64,000 nt of DNA from Siphonodentalium dalli (GCA_032622095.1 CP136063.1:121728723-121792722), one strand, 5' to 3'; shown: positions 46,784 through 58,309, counted from the stretch's first letter. The notes: generated by a model from the letters alone, not told the origin. Numbers and translations are program-made.

Positions 46784-46850
46784 CAAAAACATCTGCAGAG
46801 TATTTGTCTCCAATTTATTAGTGGAGGCAAATGCGCTGCAGATGTTTTTT
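46784..46850. repeat. Hairpin, 28-bp arms
   Basis: 'aaaaacatctgcagagtatt' then tgtctcc at the left mirrors 'ggaggcaaatgcgctgcaga' and tgttttt at the right. The loop is about 12 bp. It is probably the core of a MITE, since 'gttgaaagagttaa' precedes it. Confidence 0.75.
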
Positions 46851-49186
46851 TCTCAAGTTTGTCTATTTATTACATTGTCATGGTTACCATTGCAGGATCA
46901 AGTGAATTATGTCACTTTAAATAAACTCTTTTACACAGACACCACTCTTTATCATGAAGAGAATATTGGTTGCGTAATTCTCAAAGCATTTCCCCAGAGG
47001 ATGTATGATGATAATGAGCTGACTATGTAAAAAAGAGCTTTCTTTGGTGCCAAAGCTTGCCTAACATAAATCAGTCTCAGAATAGAATCTATATAGAATT
47101 TGCGTGGCTAATGATTATGATGCGCAGAGTACAAATCCTCTTTTATATATATTAATATCCAACTACAGAGTTTTTGTTAGGAAACACAGAACTCTGAAGC
47201 TTTGATCATGTGATCTGCAGGCTAACAGCTACGTCCTAGGAGCAGATATATATTACCTATATATTGTTCCTGCTTGCAGTTGATCCATGAGGTAATAATG
47301 CATGTTTGCATTATTATTCCCCAAAGTGCTAGAGAAACATCTTGTGTTTCACTTAAAAATGTTTAAAATATATAATTTCAATCAAACAATTTTAGTTGTG
47401 GAAAACAATTTCTGAAAGAATATTTCCTAGTGACTCTTCATATATATACTATTTGTAGGTTCAAATATAACGCCATGTCCTTTTGAAATATAATAATCAT
47501 AAATTGGTACTTTGCCTATATTAAGATGCTCTGCAGAGGACTTGTTACACCTTGGCATAATTACAGGTGTTATATTAGACCCAGGTAACACACACTCTAT
47601 TTAATATATCCTCCACATCCGAACTCTGTTTATGCAAGACCTATTCTTTGAGGCAGTTTATATTAAAACACACCTGCTCTGGGTAGAACCACCTAGCACA
47701 GATGGACTTCTTCCTGAAGGTTGTAGTAAGGCTCTGAGAGTACCTCACACAATACAGCTATCACCGCTATCTGCCATGTGCTCTGATCATTAGATTCTTA
47801 GATGCGCTAGGCTGACACACAGCCAATAGAACACATGCCAGTTGAGTGCAGTACTTCTTCAGTGTAACTGTTCAATCAGGCTATAAAGCTGAATGCTGCT
47901 ATAATAAGCATCCGAAGTGGGATGTGTTACAGCCTAGATAAGACTTTGTCAACCAACACTAATTTGCGCACAACTCACCTGGAAAATATTTACTTGGGAT
48001 TTTTAATTTGCTGTTCCATGTTGCCGGCTCTTCATCAAAATATAATTGGAGTTAAGCTAGCTATTGTGGACTTACTGGCATGACCGATCTGCCTGTGGTC
48101 ATTGTGTCAGGATAATTTAGTTCCACTCCACTGTCATAGTAAGTTGATATTAAATTCATGTTAATCTAGCTGGTTTGTCTTTAAAATCTATGAATATTAT
48201 TTTTTGAGCTGGCAATTATACTTGCAATGACTATGGGTAAAATACTGTTTTCTAATTTGTTGACCAATATATAGCTAGATCTCAGGGAGAAAATTAACAA
48301 CTGAAAATACAAAATGTTATTTCAATAAATATAGAATTTCTCTACAGTTGCCAGTTATAAAAAAAAATGTTTTTTTTTCTTCAACGCCTGCACTTTTGGC
48401 ACCAATGTCTTATATCTGAAAAAGTATGCCACACAACATGACATATAAAGCCCCAGCATCCAGTAAAATGTTTTATTTTTACATAACAGACATTGGAAAC
48501 ATTTCTGGTCACATAGCTGCACATTGGCAAAATAAATGGAAAGTAGACTAGCTATTGAAAATGAACTCAAGTGAATTTGCTGGGCTCAGGCTTTTAATTT
48601 TATAGTCTGGAATCTATATTCTATATAAAAATCGTCATTTTAGTTTATTTTCTTAGACATTAGGTTATTGTTGAACAATGCAGTATCTTAAAAAAAAAAC
48701 ACCATTGAATGAAAAACATTTACTTTCATTTCTTCCATCAATGAATAATCTTCAAACATCCCAATTAAGGAACTTTAAAGGTGCTGAAAACATGGATGGC
48801 CACAGCCTCTGGCTGCTTGGGCTTCTCCTCAAACAATATAATGGCAAAAACAAACATTTACATTGAAACCAATAAATGAGAAAAACATGTGACAAGTATA
48901 TACAAAAGATAGGGGACACAGAAAATAGCAAGATGACAGATCAGTTGGGTAGGATGACAGTGTATATTGAGGTCTATACACCTATGTAGGGGAGTTGTGA
49001 TGAATAGCAGTCACAATAAAGGTAGAGTTATTATGGTGTTTGAGTAGTTATGTTGAGGAACAGATAATATACATTACATGAATTATTTAATCTTAAATAT
49101 GTGTTAACATAGTAAAATATGTAGTCAAATAACTTCCAAGTTTTCATTCATATTTAAGCCAGGAGTAATGTTCAATAGCAGTTTTA
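46851..49186. other. No gene seen
   Basis: AT-rich. 'gatggacttcttcctgaagg' near 47700 and 'ctataaag' near 47881 were considered as an alternative first exon or promoter but are unsupported. Confidence 0.4.
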
Positions 49187-49357
49187 TTATATATTCAGGG
49201 CATATCTCAACAAAGTTCCAAATTTAATATTGTGACAAATTAGTTTTCCGATGTGCTGATAGTGTTTGATCCGTACAGTTGAATAGGCAGGACATTTCAA
49301 CAGGAAGTGTTCGATGTTTTCTGGCTGATCCGGACCATGGTGACAATGATCAGATTG
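49187..49357 (-). pseudogene. Non-LTR retrotransposon ORF2 C-terminal fragment
   Basis: On the minus strand a 56-codon frame ending in TAA (49187-49189) reads SDHCHHGPDQP, then ENIEHFLLKCPAYSTVRIKH and KLICHNIKFGTLL. The pattern C-x-H...E(N/T)IEHFLL-x-CP-x-(Y/F) is the cysteine/histidine C-terminal motif of reverse transcriptase proteins of many non-LTR retrotransposons. Only this tail survives. No RT catalytic motif was seen upstream on that strand, so it is a 5'-truncated relic. An AATAAA just past the stop (minus strand, about 49182-49187) fits a retrotransposon 3' end. Confidence 0.75.
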
Positions 49358-50403
49358 GACTATATATATATTTACTCTATTTAGATGTGCCTTTAAACTT
49401 GAATAATTACACCCACTTCATTCTCTATATTAAATTGCCGTTGAGTTTATCAAAGCTATTAAATGTAATTATATCGAATAATAACATTAGGTCGAGATTT
49501 TATCAGTGCAACAAAAACGACCCAAAAGTACTTGAGCGCAATGATATTTGTAGTCCGTTGCATATAGTAACTAAGGACGCTACTTCCTTCACACTCGCTT
49601 CGCAGTACACATTTTTTTTCACGAACGGTATGAAAGTCAATAAAAGAATAATAAATAAATATCCAAATAAAGACAATGCCCCAATGAAATAAACATTCTC
49701 AAGCTGTTTACACAGTATAAATTTAGTCGTATTTGCGACGTTTCGTTACGAAATGCATGGCTAAACTTACACAACTTTTTTGTTTTCGTTTCATTTATTT
49801 ACATTTTCACACCGCATAGCCATAGGGTCGGGTCGATCATATGCATTATGATTTTCGAAAGACCACGGGAGCTTGGAACTTGATCAAATTGATCAACAAC
49901 TGCCTAATAATTAGGCTAATTAGCAATGTTTTGGTCCTATAAATGCTGGGCCAAAATTGGCTAATTAAGGAAGTTATTGATCAAGTTCCAAACTCCAATG
50001 GTATTGGTAAGACCGTCACAAGTCCATGCATGGTACCGTACATTATTATTTTCTGTCATGTCAACAATTTATAAATTATATATATACTGTGAAATTTTTA
50101 ATTATTGTTTACAAATATTCCCAAACATTGTACCCAGTCCCCTAGATCATACCATGAATCTCTACTTGGTCTAACGCCCGTGTCTACGGCGTCAGCCAGA
50201 GTAGAGATTCATGGCATGAGCTACCAGTCCCCGTGAGAAAACCGATGTGCAAGATGTTATTTAAGCTTCTGGGTATTTTAAAGTAATGAATGTTGTGTGA
50301 TTGAGTTATTGAAGAGTATGGCGCTGTGACCAATGGGTACATGTTGTGAACCACAAAACTTTATTAAAATGAAGAAACTTCTGAATAATGTCGCAGCACA
50401 CAC
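49358..50403. other. No gene seen
   Basis: The plus ORF 49279-49692 is an antisense shadow of the retrotransposon tail followed by AT-rich sequence. Confidence 0.45.
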
Positions 50404-50590
50404 ATGTTTTTATTTTGTAGAGAGTAATCAATTGGTTTCGATGATTAGTTGAAATAATTCACGAAGGGAGCCAGCCCTGTTAAAACCCCAGTGAGCGGAG
50501 TGAACAATGATTTACCAATATGACCGGCTCCCCGAGTGAATTATGTCACATAATCATCAAAACCAATTGATTATTCTGTTTATTGCACAC
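50404..50590. mobile_element. Palindromic MITE
   Basis: The arms at about 50425-50475 and 50522-50573 are inverted copies: taatcaattggtttcgatga against tcatcaaaaccaattgatta, and aattcacgaagggagcc against ggctccccgagtgaatt. The central spacer has 'ccccagtgagcggagtgaac'. Confidence 0.75.
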
Positions 50591-51640
50591 CTTTCATGAC
50601 TTAAAAGTTCTAATTCTAAAGATAATATGTGACAAAATAGTCCTGACAAGCTGTCGCGTGCGCTCACCGAGGACGTAATTTACATGTGTGACATTATTGC
50701 TTTTAATTCATGGAGAAATCCTTATAAATCACGGCTAAGTGTGTAATAAAAACTGATGATAAGCTCTCACTTTGTCATGTTCAAGAAAACTTTAGCAGAA
50801 GGAGGCAATCAATGTCATTCATAAATGCAGCAAATTAAACCAAACTATTTATAATGCCACACGTTTCTTGACAAATAAGACAGCCGTTCCAATGTGGTAT
50901 CTGCTTTTATGTGAAACCACTGATCATATATAGTTTGTAACATAATCATTATGTGGGTCACAATGACATTGATGATAATCCCCATCCTCATTAAACCAAT
51001 GAGATAAGGCTCATTTTACTTGCAAAGATCTTGTACTCAATCAGTGAATTGTCCCAGCTGACAGAGTCACTCAATTAGTTGCCTTTCGTCATGCAACAAG
51101 GGAATTTATCAGCTATACGATCTGCAAAGAGAGCAGAATTTTTTTTTTGAAGAATAGATGTTTGAGGGTTTCTGTTTGTCAAGACACACTCTGTTTGATT
51201 GAATCTATCACCAACTGAAGATTATTTAAATCCCGTTTTTTCAGCAGAAATCGGCAGAACAATTGAAATATTGATATGAGTTTAGCAGCAAGGCTTTCTG
51301 GCTTGCTCCACCATATACGATCTTTAATACAATGTCTTTAACTTCTTTCTCATAAACATACTGAGCGAACAACGTCCAAAAAACTCAGAAAATATATACA
51401 AGAAACCCGGGAGAACAAAAGAACCCCACTGCTAGACATACTGTTCACAAGGAGACTCATTTATATTAATTAACAATTTTCATGTGATCCGGAGTCAGGC
51501 TTTCTTCTCGACTTCTTCGAAGACACGTTCTGATTTTCTTGTAGACACAGTCTTGATTTATCTGGAAGTAATTTGCCAACTGCGATAAAAAAAAAGAATC
51601 GATGAGTTATATATTTCATTAATTGTCTCGCATATCTGTC
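50591..51640. other. No gene seen
   Basis: No recognisable exon or repeat. Confidence 0.45.
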
Positions 51641-52147
51641 TATGTACCCAGATTGGTGCCCCATATACCCAGATTGGTGCCTCATTAACCCAGATTGGTG
51701 CCTCATGTACCCATATTGGTGCCTCATGTACCCATATTGGTGTCTCATGTGCCCAGATTGGTGCCTCATGTACCCATATTAGTGCCTCATGTACCCATAT
51801 TGGTGCCTCATGTACCCATATTGGTGCATCATATACCCATATTGGTGCCTCATGTACCCATATTGGTGCCTCATGTTCCCATATTGGAGCCTCATGTACC
51901 CATATTGGTGCCTCATGTTCCCATATTGGTGCCTCATGTACCCATATTGGTGTCTCATGTACCCATATTGGTGTCTCATGTACCCATATTGGTGTCTCAT
52001 GTACCCATATTGGTGCCTCATGTACCCAGATTGGTGCCTCATGTTCCCATATTGGTGCCTCATGTACCCATATTGGTGTCTCATGTACCCATATTGGTGC
52101 CTCATGTACCCAGATTGGTGCCTCATGCTGATGTACCCAGATTGGTA
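51641..52147. repeat. 21-bp minisatellite, about 24 copies
   Basis: Unit tgtacccatattggtgcctca with a few variable positions (a/g at 'ccaNatt', 'gtctcatg', 'gttcccat'). A single 6-bp insertion near 52128 breaks the period. Since 21 is a multiple of 3, several frames stay open on both strands (plus: VPHVPIL-type heptads; minus: HEAPIWV-type heptads). The minus frame has no ATG at its head, so these are most likely repeat translations and not a gene. Confidence 0.95.
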
Positions 52148-52893
52148 TATTGTGGACCCTGCTCAATCAGTAGCTGTCTTCTGGTTCAACTTTCCACAAA
52201 ATAAACTCATGATGTTACTTAATAAATTGTGACTGCATATCAAGGAATTTGTGTGGAGGATATTAAAGATGGGAGAGTAAAAATCTTTGGGAACATGAAA
52301 AACTTTCACAGATACCAACTTGCAAGTTCAAACTGTTAAATTTTATAAAAACAAAATTGAAATACATTTGCAGTACATGCCAATATGTACTGAAAACACA
52401 CAATATTTCTGGGCCTCAACCCTTTCAATAATACACATATTGTATGGAAGGACTTTCCTTTCAAAGTGAAATAAAAGGGGGTTACCCAATTAGTCTTGGC
52501 AAATACATCCAGATGGTTAATCCGGTGAAACATTGATTGGACACAGATTGGTCAATATATCTTGATTTATTTTCTATAAACTCCATTCCAGAAACTAAAG
52601 CAATCTTTGTTCATCTTGATAAGATCATCTGTCCATATTTACCTTTTATATAGGTTATTGGACTCCCAATCGATTGATGTGCTCTCTGACTCTGTCTCCC
52701 CTTTTTAATCTCCGGCTGAGATAGTAAAATATTCAGAAGTTCTTATTTTGCTTGAATTGGAAGCCAAAATAATGCTGATTTTCCAATATTCTAGAAATAA
52801 TATTGCTAAATTATTTATGCAAAGAGACTAGATATATCTTAAGATAGAAAATATCTTAAGATGTAATGGATCATGTATGAACTAATATGATGT
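52148..52893. other. No gene seen
   Basis: AT-rich. A small inverted word pair 'tatcttaagatagaaaatat' lies near 52836-52860. Confidence 0.45.
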
Positions 52894-54041
52894 TGTACAC
52901 ACAGGCCTCAGACTAGGGGTCCAGAACAGGGAGACTTGAAGTCTCCCTCCAGGAAATTTAGGGAGACTTCAGGAAATTTATGGAGACTTCAGGGAGAAGT
53001 GGGGAGACTACCAAAAATTGACAATTTTCAAATATCGCTTTATTTTATAACATCTGACAATAAAATTTAACAAAAGATAAAATAAGAAATAAAACTAAAA
53101 AAATTTGACTTTATCTGAAATTAGCTTAATTAATTGTTATTATACATTTAAAATTTTTGGAAATGTTTTGTGTAGCAATCATTTAAGCAAGACAATTATC
53201 AAGTTACAGTAGTAGTTAATTTTTTAACTAAATGAAAGTAGTTTTATTTCCTAGACTGCAGCTTGGAAGATACGTTTGTACAGTCTGAATCATGATGCAT
53301 GTAACTATGTAAGTTTAATTTGGTCACGGCTGTAATGTGGGTGTCCGCTAAAATAAACAATAAGGACTAACTAACAAAGGAGTTGCAAAAGCTTTTATTA
53401 ATTAATGGCCTCCCTTAATTAATGCCAACATCACTGGTATAATCCGATTAAAGCAATAAACTTGACATTATTTTATTTACAGAAGCGGTCTCTTCAAAAA
53501 GTCCGACGCGGTCTCTTCAAAAAGTCCGACGCGTTACCGAAACAAACTTCCGAAGCACCTGGTACATACTCTGATAATGTCGTAATTGTTTTATATCTGA
53601 AAAGCGGGACGGCGGTCTTTTAAGTTAATTAAAACAGTTATTTGTGACACTCACGATGGTCAGTAACAACACAGATGCAAACATATCATCGTGTTATCAG
53701 CGTGTAAAAACATTCGTGATTAACATTCATTACCGCAAAGGGAACAAAGGCGACGGAATAACAATACAAAACAATAGGTCATATTTTATTTTTTATTTTA
53801 AACACTTGGGTCTTTGTCTCTGCATCGTCTGTTTCTTTTTGGGATGGCGCCACAATTCATCTATATACGGACATGTCCGGAAAAGAAACTAGAAAACAAA
53901 TTAAGAAAAAAAAAAAAAAAAATTCCCCCTAAAATTGAAGACGACTTCGATTTCGCCTTAGAGCGACGATAGGGCGAAGTCAGCGACAGTAAGGCGACAA
54001 TCTCGCCCGAGTCGCCTTGTGAGCTGAGGCCTGTGTACACA
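52894..54041. mobile_element. hAT-like element with perfect 8-bp TSD
   Basis: The element is 52902-54033 (1132 bp). It is flanked exactly by the 8-bp direct repeat tgtacaca (52894-52901 and 54034-54041). The termini are CAGGCCTCAG and CTGAGGCCTG, perfect inverses with the CAG...CTG ends and 8-bp duplication of hAT elements. The left subterminal holds repeated 'gggagacttcagg(a)' words. The right holds 'agtcgcc' and 'gcgacagtaaggcgacaatc' words. A 23-bp direct repeat lies at 53485-53533. The ORF 53644-53892 is not transposase-like, so the element is non-autonomous. Confidence 0.88.
53485..53533. repeat. 23-bp direct repeat, two copies
   Basis: 'gcggtctcttcaaaaagtcc' plus 'gac' is repeated exactly at 53485 and 53508 inside the hAT-like element. 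Confidence 0.9.
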
Positions 54042-54069
54042 TCATCATTGATGCATCATGTATGAACTA

Positions 54070-54146
54070 ATGTTCAGATAATAATGTTTTTATTTCAACA
54101 GTCAGAGGCCTTCCCCGTTTGTTGAACTTATTATCTAAACATTCCG
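54070..54146. mobile_element. TTAA MITE family H core, decayed
   Basis: Inverted arms aatgttcagataataa and ttattatctaaacatt. Related hairpins are at 4662-4711 and 60188-60273. No intact TTAA ends were recognised here. Confidence 0.55.
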
Positions 54147-54324
54147 TCCAACACTTGTATTATTGAAACAGCTCTCAAATGATACCCCGGATTTCCATTG
54201 TAAGATTATAGTTTAGCAATGGAAGACTAACTATCTTAGTAAAGCACAGGACGGTATGAATTGTCATAAGTAAATTGCTTGTTAAGTATGCAACTTATGT
54301 AATTAGTATTGGTGTACCAATACG

Positions 54325-54447
54325 TTTTGTAATAAAATATAGTGTAACTTGAGTTTGCTTGGGTTAAGCTCTTCAGGTGAATCACTTGACAATTCACCTG
54401 AAGAGCTTAACCCAAGCGAACTCAAGTTACACTATATTTTAATACAA
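54325..54447. repeat. Long near-perfect palindrome, arms about 58 bp
   Basis: The arms 54325-54382 and 54392-54447 are inverted copies with very few mismatches (tagtgtaacttgagtt, gggttaagctcttcaggtga and complements). The spacer is 'cacttgaca'. Near-perfect arms indicate a young palindrome or hairpin-type MITE. Confidence 0.9.
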
Positions 54448-54541
54448 AACTTCTTCTGCAAAACATGTTAATCTTTGTGGATCTTCCCCATTCCAGTGTA
54501 GAAATTGTTTTTGTGACTCTTCTAATTTGAGTCCAACTTTA

Positions 54542-55015
54542 TTTGACGTCTTTTTTGTCAAGTTGTAAAGTCCTCATCTCCGAAAATTTCCAACAAACCT
54601 TGGATAAGACTTTGGTGTTATTAGAAGTACCAAGAATGTCTAGTTCTTCTGGCTCTGGGGCCAAGGACAATGAAACAGACACAGAATCATTTGACTTTCT
54701 CTCTCCTGATCGGAGTCTGCAGTAGTTAGTTCTTCTTCAGAACTATTTGATTTTAAGTGTCTACGTGACCCTTTGAATTGTCGTCTCTTCGATTATCTGT
54801 TATCATTCTTCTCTTTAGAAGGGTCTTTATTATTCAGTTTGTCTAAAATCAGACTTAAAGTTCCTCCATACTCTTTTCGCAAAGAGTTGATTTGTTCTGT
54901 CATTTCTTTCCGTAAAGAATCATATATATTTTTTTACTTCCGATGACGATTGCGGCGTGAACTGTTCTCCTTATCAGAATCCTCAAATGATGAAGCGTTA
55001 TTGACATCGTAAAGA
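54542..55015 (-). pseudogene. Decayed retroelement ORF1/gag-like gene
   Basis: On the minus strand, from about 55015 down, one frame reads NNASSFEDSDKENSSRRNRH, a stop, SLRKEMTEQINSLRKEYG, LILDKLNNKDPSKEKNDNR, a stop, then SNSSEEELTTADSDQERES. A frameshift near 54690 leads into NDSVSVSLSLAPEPEELDIL, TSNNTKVLSKVCWKFSEM and LQLDKKDVK before TAA (54539-54541). Charged, Ser-rich and coiled-coil-like text over about 155 codons with two stops and one shift is typical of a dead gene. The composition resembles nucleocapsid/ORF1 proteins of retroelements (DIRS-like or LINE), but the family is not determined. A plus-strand 60-codon ORF here is its antisense shadow. Confidence 0.6.
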
Positions 55016-55263
55016 AAGAAACTTATTAAATAAAAAAATTAGCGAGCGAATATGAAAAAGATCTAGGAGTAAACAATGACAGGTAACTAAAGATCGATGT
55101 GTATGTGAATATGGTATACAACAAAGTTTATCAAATGCTCGGGTAATTAACACAACATTCTGGATATTCCAACATTGTATTCTTTATACACCACAATAGT
55201 GAGATCAGTTCTAGAATATTATAACACTGCTTAGAGCACAATCCCATTGTTGAAATCGTTCTG

Positions 55264-55669
55264 ATTTTTGGTAAAGCACACCGATTCCCAAGGCTGGCGA
55301 ATGAATAGTTCAATGATTACCCCATTGTTAGGCACACGCAACTCACAACAGACAAATCGCACGTGCACTCCGAATCAGCTTCAATTACCAGAGGCCACGG
55401 GGGCACGAACAGCGCTCTGCTTCCCCAAACACACTGCCATTATACGCCGTTACTATCTATGCACCTCTAATATACTAAGCAGGCACATATATAGGGACGG
55501 CGTATAAGGGACGTGCGGGTGGGGGATGCATGTCCTCTTGTATAATAACTGAAGCTACATTGAAACGACCGCGCGATTTGTTTGTTAAGAGTGGCGCGTG
55601 TCGAACAATGGGATATCACAGAAATATTAGTTTGCCAGCCTTGGGAATTGGGTGTGATTTACCAAAAAT
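55264..55669. mobile_element. TIR element, about 405 bp
   Basis: The left end 'ttttggtaaagcacaccgat' plus 'tcccaaggctggc' is mirrored at the right by 'gccagccttgggaattgggt' plus 'gtgatttaccaaaa'. Weaker similarity extends inward (accccattgtt against aacaatgggat). The inside is GC-richer than the surroundings (ggccacgggggcacgaacag). No target duplication was confirmed, and no transposase was seen. Confidence 0.75.
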
Positions 55670-56451
55670 ACAATATATATATATACATCAACAGGACGAA
55701 CGGAGGGGGTGGCAATAGTAACACATGCATTGGTTGAATTATTTATTAACTAGTAGAATAATTACATTTATTATTCCACAAAACTATTCCAGTTCCGAAA
55801 ATATTCTCAGGACCACTAATCCAACGATGAAACTAAACGAATTAACATTTACATTTAGAACCACTAAATAGTGATATATCCAATAATCCAATAGAATCAC
55901 CACTTCACTATATAGCGCTCCACATATCCGATATAACTAACAACATAACTTGTATCTGGAGAATCTGGAGGAACCAATGGACTATTATGGTAGTAATTTC
56001 GAAACAGTTTCTTCAAAAGGCGACACGTTTGTCACATAATAATGATGTGCACCATTACCTTTGGCAAAAAGTAGTTGGTTGTTGGTTACAGGTCCAAATT
56101 CCATGTCATCATTCTGGCACACAGACTTCTTCGGAATTCATGATCCATTTATACAATGTATATTATAATAGTAAGACACAATCATGCGACTGCCACATTT
56201 GACTTTCCAAACACATCTGCGGGTGACTTGGTTTGTGAAAACGGGTCACACGTTAATCCGTGTCGTTTCGGACATATTTATTCACATTCAACGGCGATCA
56301 CTGCATGGGTAATCACGATGATTGGTGTGGCTAACGGGTCATTGTGTTCATCTCGGCCAGCGCACGGATTGTACGTCGTGTTCAACGCACGATCAATTGC
56401 GTATTTCGAGATAATCGCATTATGTGCGGTCAATTGTGCTCTAAGTCGGTC
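55670..56451. other. No gene seen
   Basis: The ORF 56156-56482 (plus) runs into the hairpin that follows and shows no family motif. Confidence 0.4.
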
Positions 56452-56532
56452 AGAGCACGCGAATAGTTCTTTACCAGAATAAATCTTGTCTCCGACTCGA
56501 TTTATTCTGGTAAAGAACTATTCTTGTGCTCT
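56452..56532. repeat. Hairpin, about 34-bp arms
   Basis: 'agagcacgcgaatagttctt' and 'taccagaataaatc' mirror 'gatttattctggta' and 'aagaactattcttgtgctct', with a spacer of about 12 bp. It is probably a MITE core or fold-back. Confidence 0.85.
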
Positions 56533-57238
56533 AACCATTACTTAATAGAGCTCTCATTTGAATACCCAGCATGTTGTACTTGAGAATGTCCAATGAAATG
56601 ATCCCAAAAGTACAGTCCCTTTAATACATACCGCGATCCCCTGGTAAAACTCAACTTAATATCTATGAAATATAGAAGATTTAGGGGTGATATATAGTCA
56701 CCATATAGTCGACATTCATGACTGCTGTGAAATTACATGTGCTTGGAATTCTAGTTTTTCATAATCAATTCTGAATTTATGAGTGTGTTCTTGACTGGGG
56801 GGGGGGGGGGCCTTTAATAGCTGCATGGAGCTTACTGAAATTTTGTGAAACCCTGTCCCAATGCATTCTCTTATTTATCCACCTCTCACTTCCTCTATTG
56901 CCTATATAAAACCTGCCTAATAAAAGTTATGTTTATTACGTCAATGTAGGTTAGGTTAGTACTACTTTCATGATGTCATTTTATATGCAAATTGTGCAGG
57001 TATCTATGGACGTCAACCAGCCTAAATGACATTGTGATTTTGAAATGTTTTACTATCCATAATTCATATAAATTGATACAAAAATTCATAATAGAAATGC
57101 ATTTTCGCTCTAAAACATCTATAAACCATTAGAACAATGCAAGTCTAGAATAACTATAAACGAAACCAATGAACTGTTTCACGCTATTTAAAGCTGCACT
57201 CCGGTTTTCCCCACATCATGAATACTATTAAGTTTGCT
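56533..57238. other. No gene seen; poly-G tract
   Basis: A run of about 12 G lies at 56799-56810. 'gaaaccctgtcccaatgcat' with 'tctctta' (56847-56873) is a fragment of TTAA MITE family G. Confidence 0.5.
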
Positions 57239-58192
57239 TGACCACCCTGGTCATCGTATAATCCCCACTGCGGGCAGTAAACCCGGAGCGGGCTTCAGTA
57301 AACTGCACATCGAGCTATATAACAGCTAGAGTTTTTCATACCAGGGCTAATCTAATCAGTTAAAAGTATTTAATTACAAGTTGTACCAATCAATGGAAGA
57401 TATATATATGATAGGCAATGCCTATTTATGCCGCTACAGGAGTTCAGATTAAATTCAGATATCAGTTCTGGAGAAAATCCATAATCTTTATAGTCGAGCG
57501 CCTTCGGAATTTTGGGGTAAATTTACCTTTCATTCAGCAAAACTTTCACTGCAAACAGTTTTCGAGATTTTTTTTGAAAACGTGGCACAATCTATATGGT
57601 ACACTCTACCCGTGACATGTTTTTATACTAAAAAACCAAATCCCTTTCCAGTAACTCGAATAAAGACATCTTTCCAAACATACCATGCATCGATAAAGTA
57701 AAAAGTAATGTGCGCAGGAGTAAACTGCGATGCGGGCAAAATCATGCCCTCTTCGGGGTTTACTCCGACACCATGCAGTATCACATGCAATTGTCAATAT
57801 TTTACTACTTAAATGCAGCAAATTCACATGTAATTGCAGATTTAGTTTCCTAAACTATCTATAAGTATGTAACGTTGACAACGATGTCCAAATTTATCAC
57901 CACACACTCATCTTGGAGCTGAAAACACACAAATTTGAAAAATTGAAGCTAATTCTCACAATTCAATGAGCATTTCGTCACTTTATGGAGCTTTATTCGT
58001 TGAACTGTTGACACTTGGCTGAAGATTGGTTCATCAAGCACATTGTGGATCCAGACTTATGTCCAAAGAAAAACAATTAATGACAAAATTTCCCTCAAAA
58101 CAAACCTACCTGTAGTCTTCAGTCATGCCCGCATCAGGCTTTACTCAGTATTTGCCCGCAGCGGGTATTATAGGATGACCAGCGTGTTGACC
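57239..58192. mobile_element. TIR element with internal fold-back, about 950 bp
   Basis: The left end 'tgaccaccctggtcatcgta' plus 'taatccccactgcgggca' is mirrored by 'tgcccgcagcgggtattata' plus 'ggatgaccagcgtgttga'. Subterminal blocks with 'cccggagcgggcttcagtaa' recur inverted as 'cccgcatcaggctttactca'. An internal hairpin (ggagtaaactgcgatgcggg against its partner near 57750-57768) repeats the same words. No transposase was seen. Confidence 0.65.
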
Positions 58193-58309
58193 TAATATAA
58201 ATGTAAGGGCATCATCGAAGTAGCAAATGTAAAACTTATGAAAATGACAGATATTCCCCACAAAAAGCGAGTTATGTGGATAAATAAAATATGTTGCTAA
58301 TGCTGTCAC

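Noticed and set aside
47680-47960. Alternative PDE4 first exon/promoter (ATGGACTTC..., ctataaag)
   Set aside because: The ATG frame stops after 11 codons, or would need an unsupported donor. The TATA-like word lies downstream of it, and no conserved isoform N-terminus is recognisable.
49279-49692. 137-codon plus-strand ORF
   Set aside because: Its first part is antisense to the retrotransposon ORF2 tail and the rest is AT-rich low-information sequence.
51558-52166. 202-codon minus-strand and 169/147-codon plus-strand reading frames as repeat-protein genes
   Set aside because: They are translations of the 21-bp minisatellite. The period is a multiple of three so frames stay open on both strands. 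The minus frame lacks an ATG at its head, and all end in unique sequence shortly after the array.
54543-54725. 60-codon plus-strand ORF with Ser-rich tail
   Set aside because: It is the antisense of the decayed minus-strand ORF1/gag-like gene, which has the more coherent coding text.
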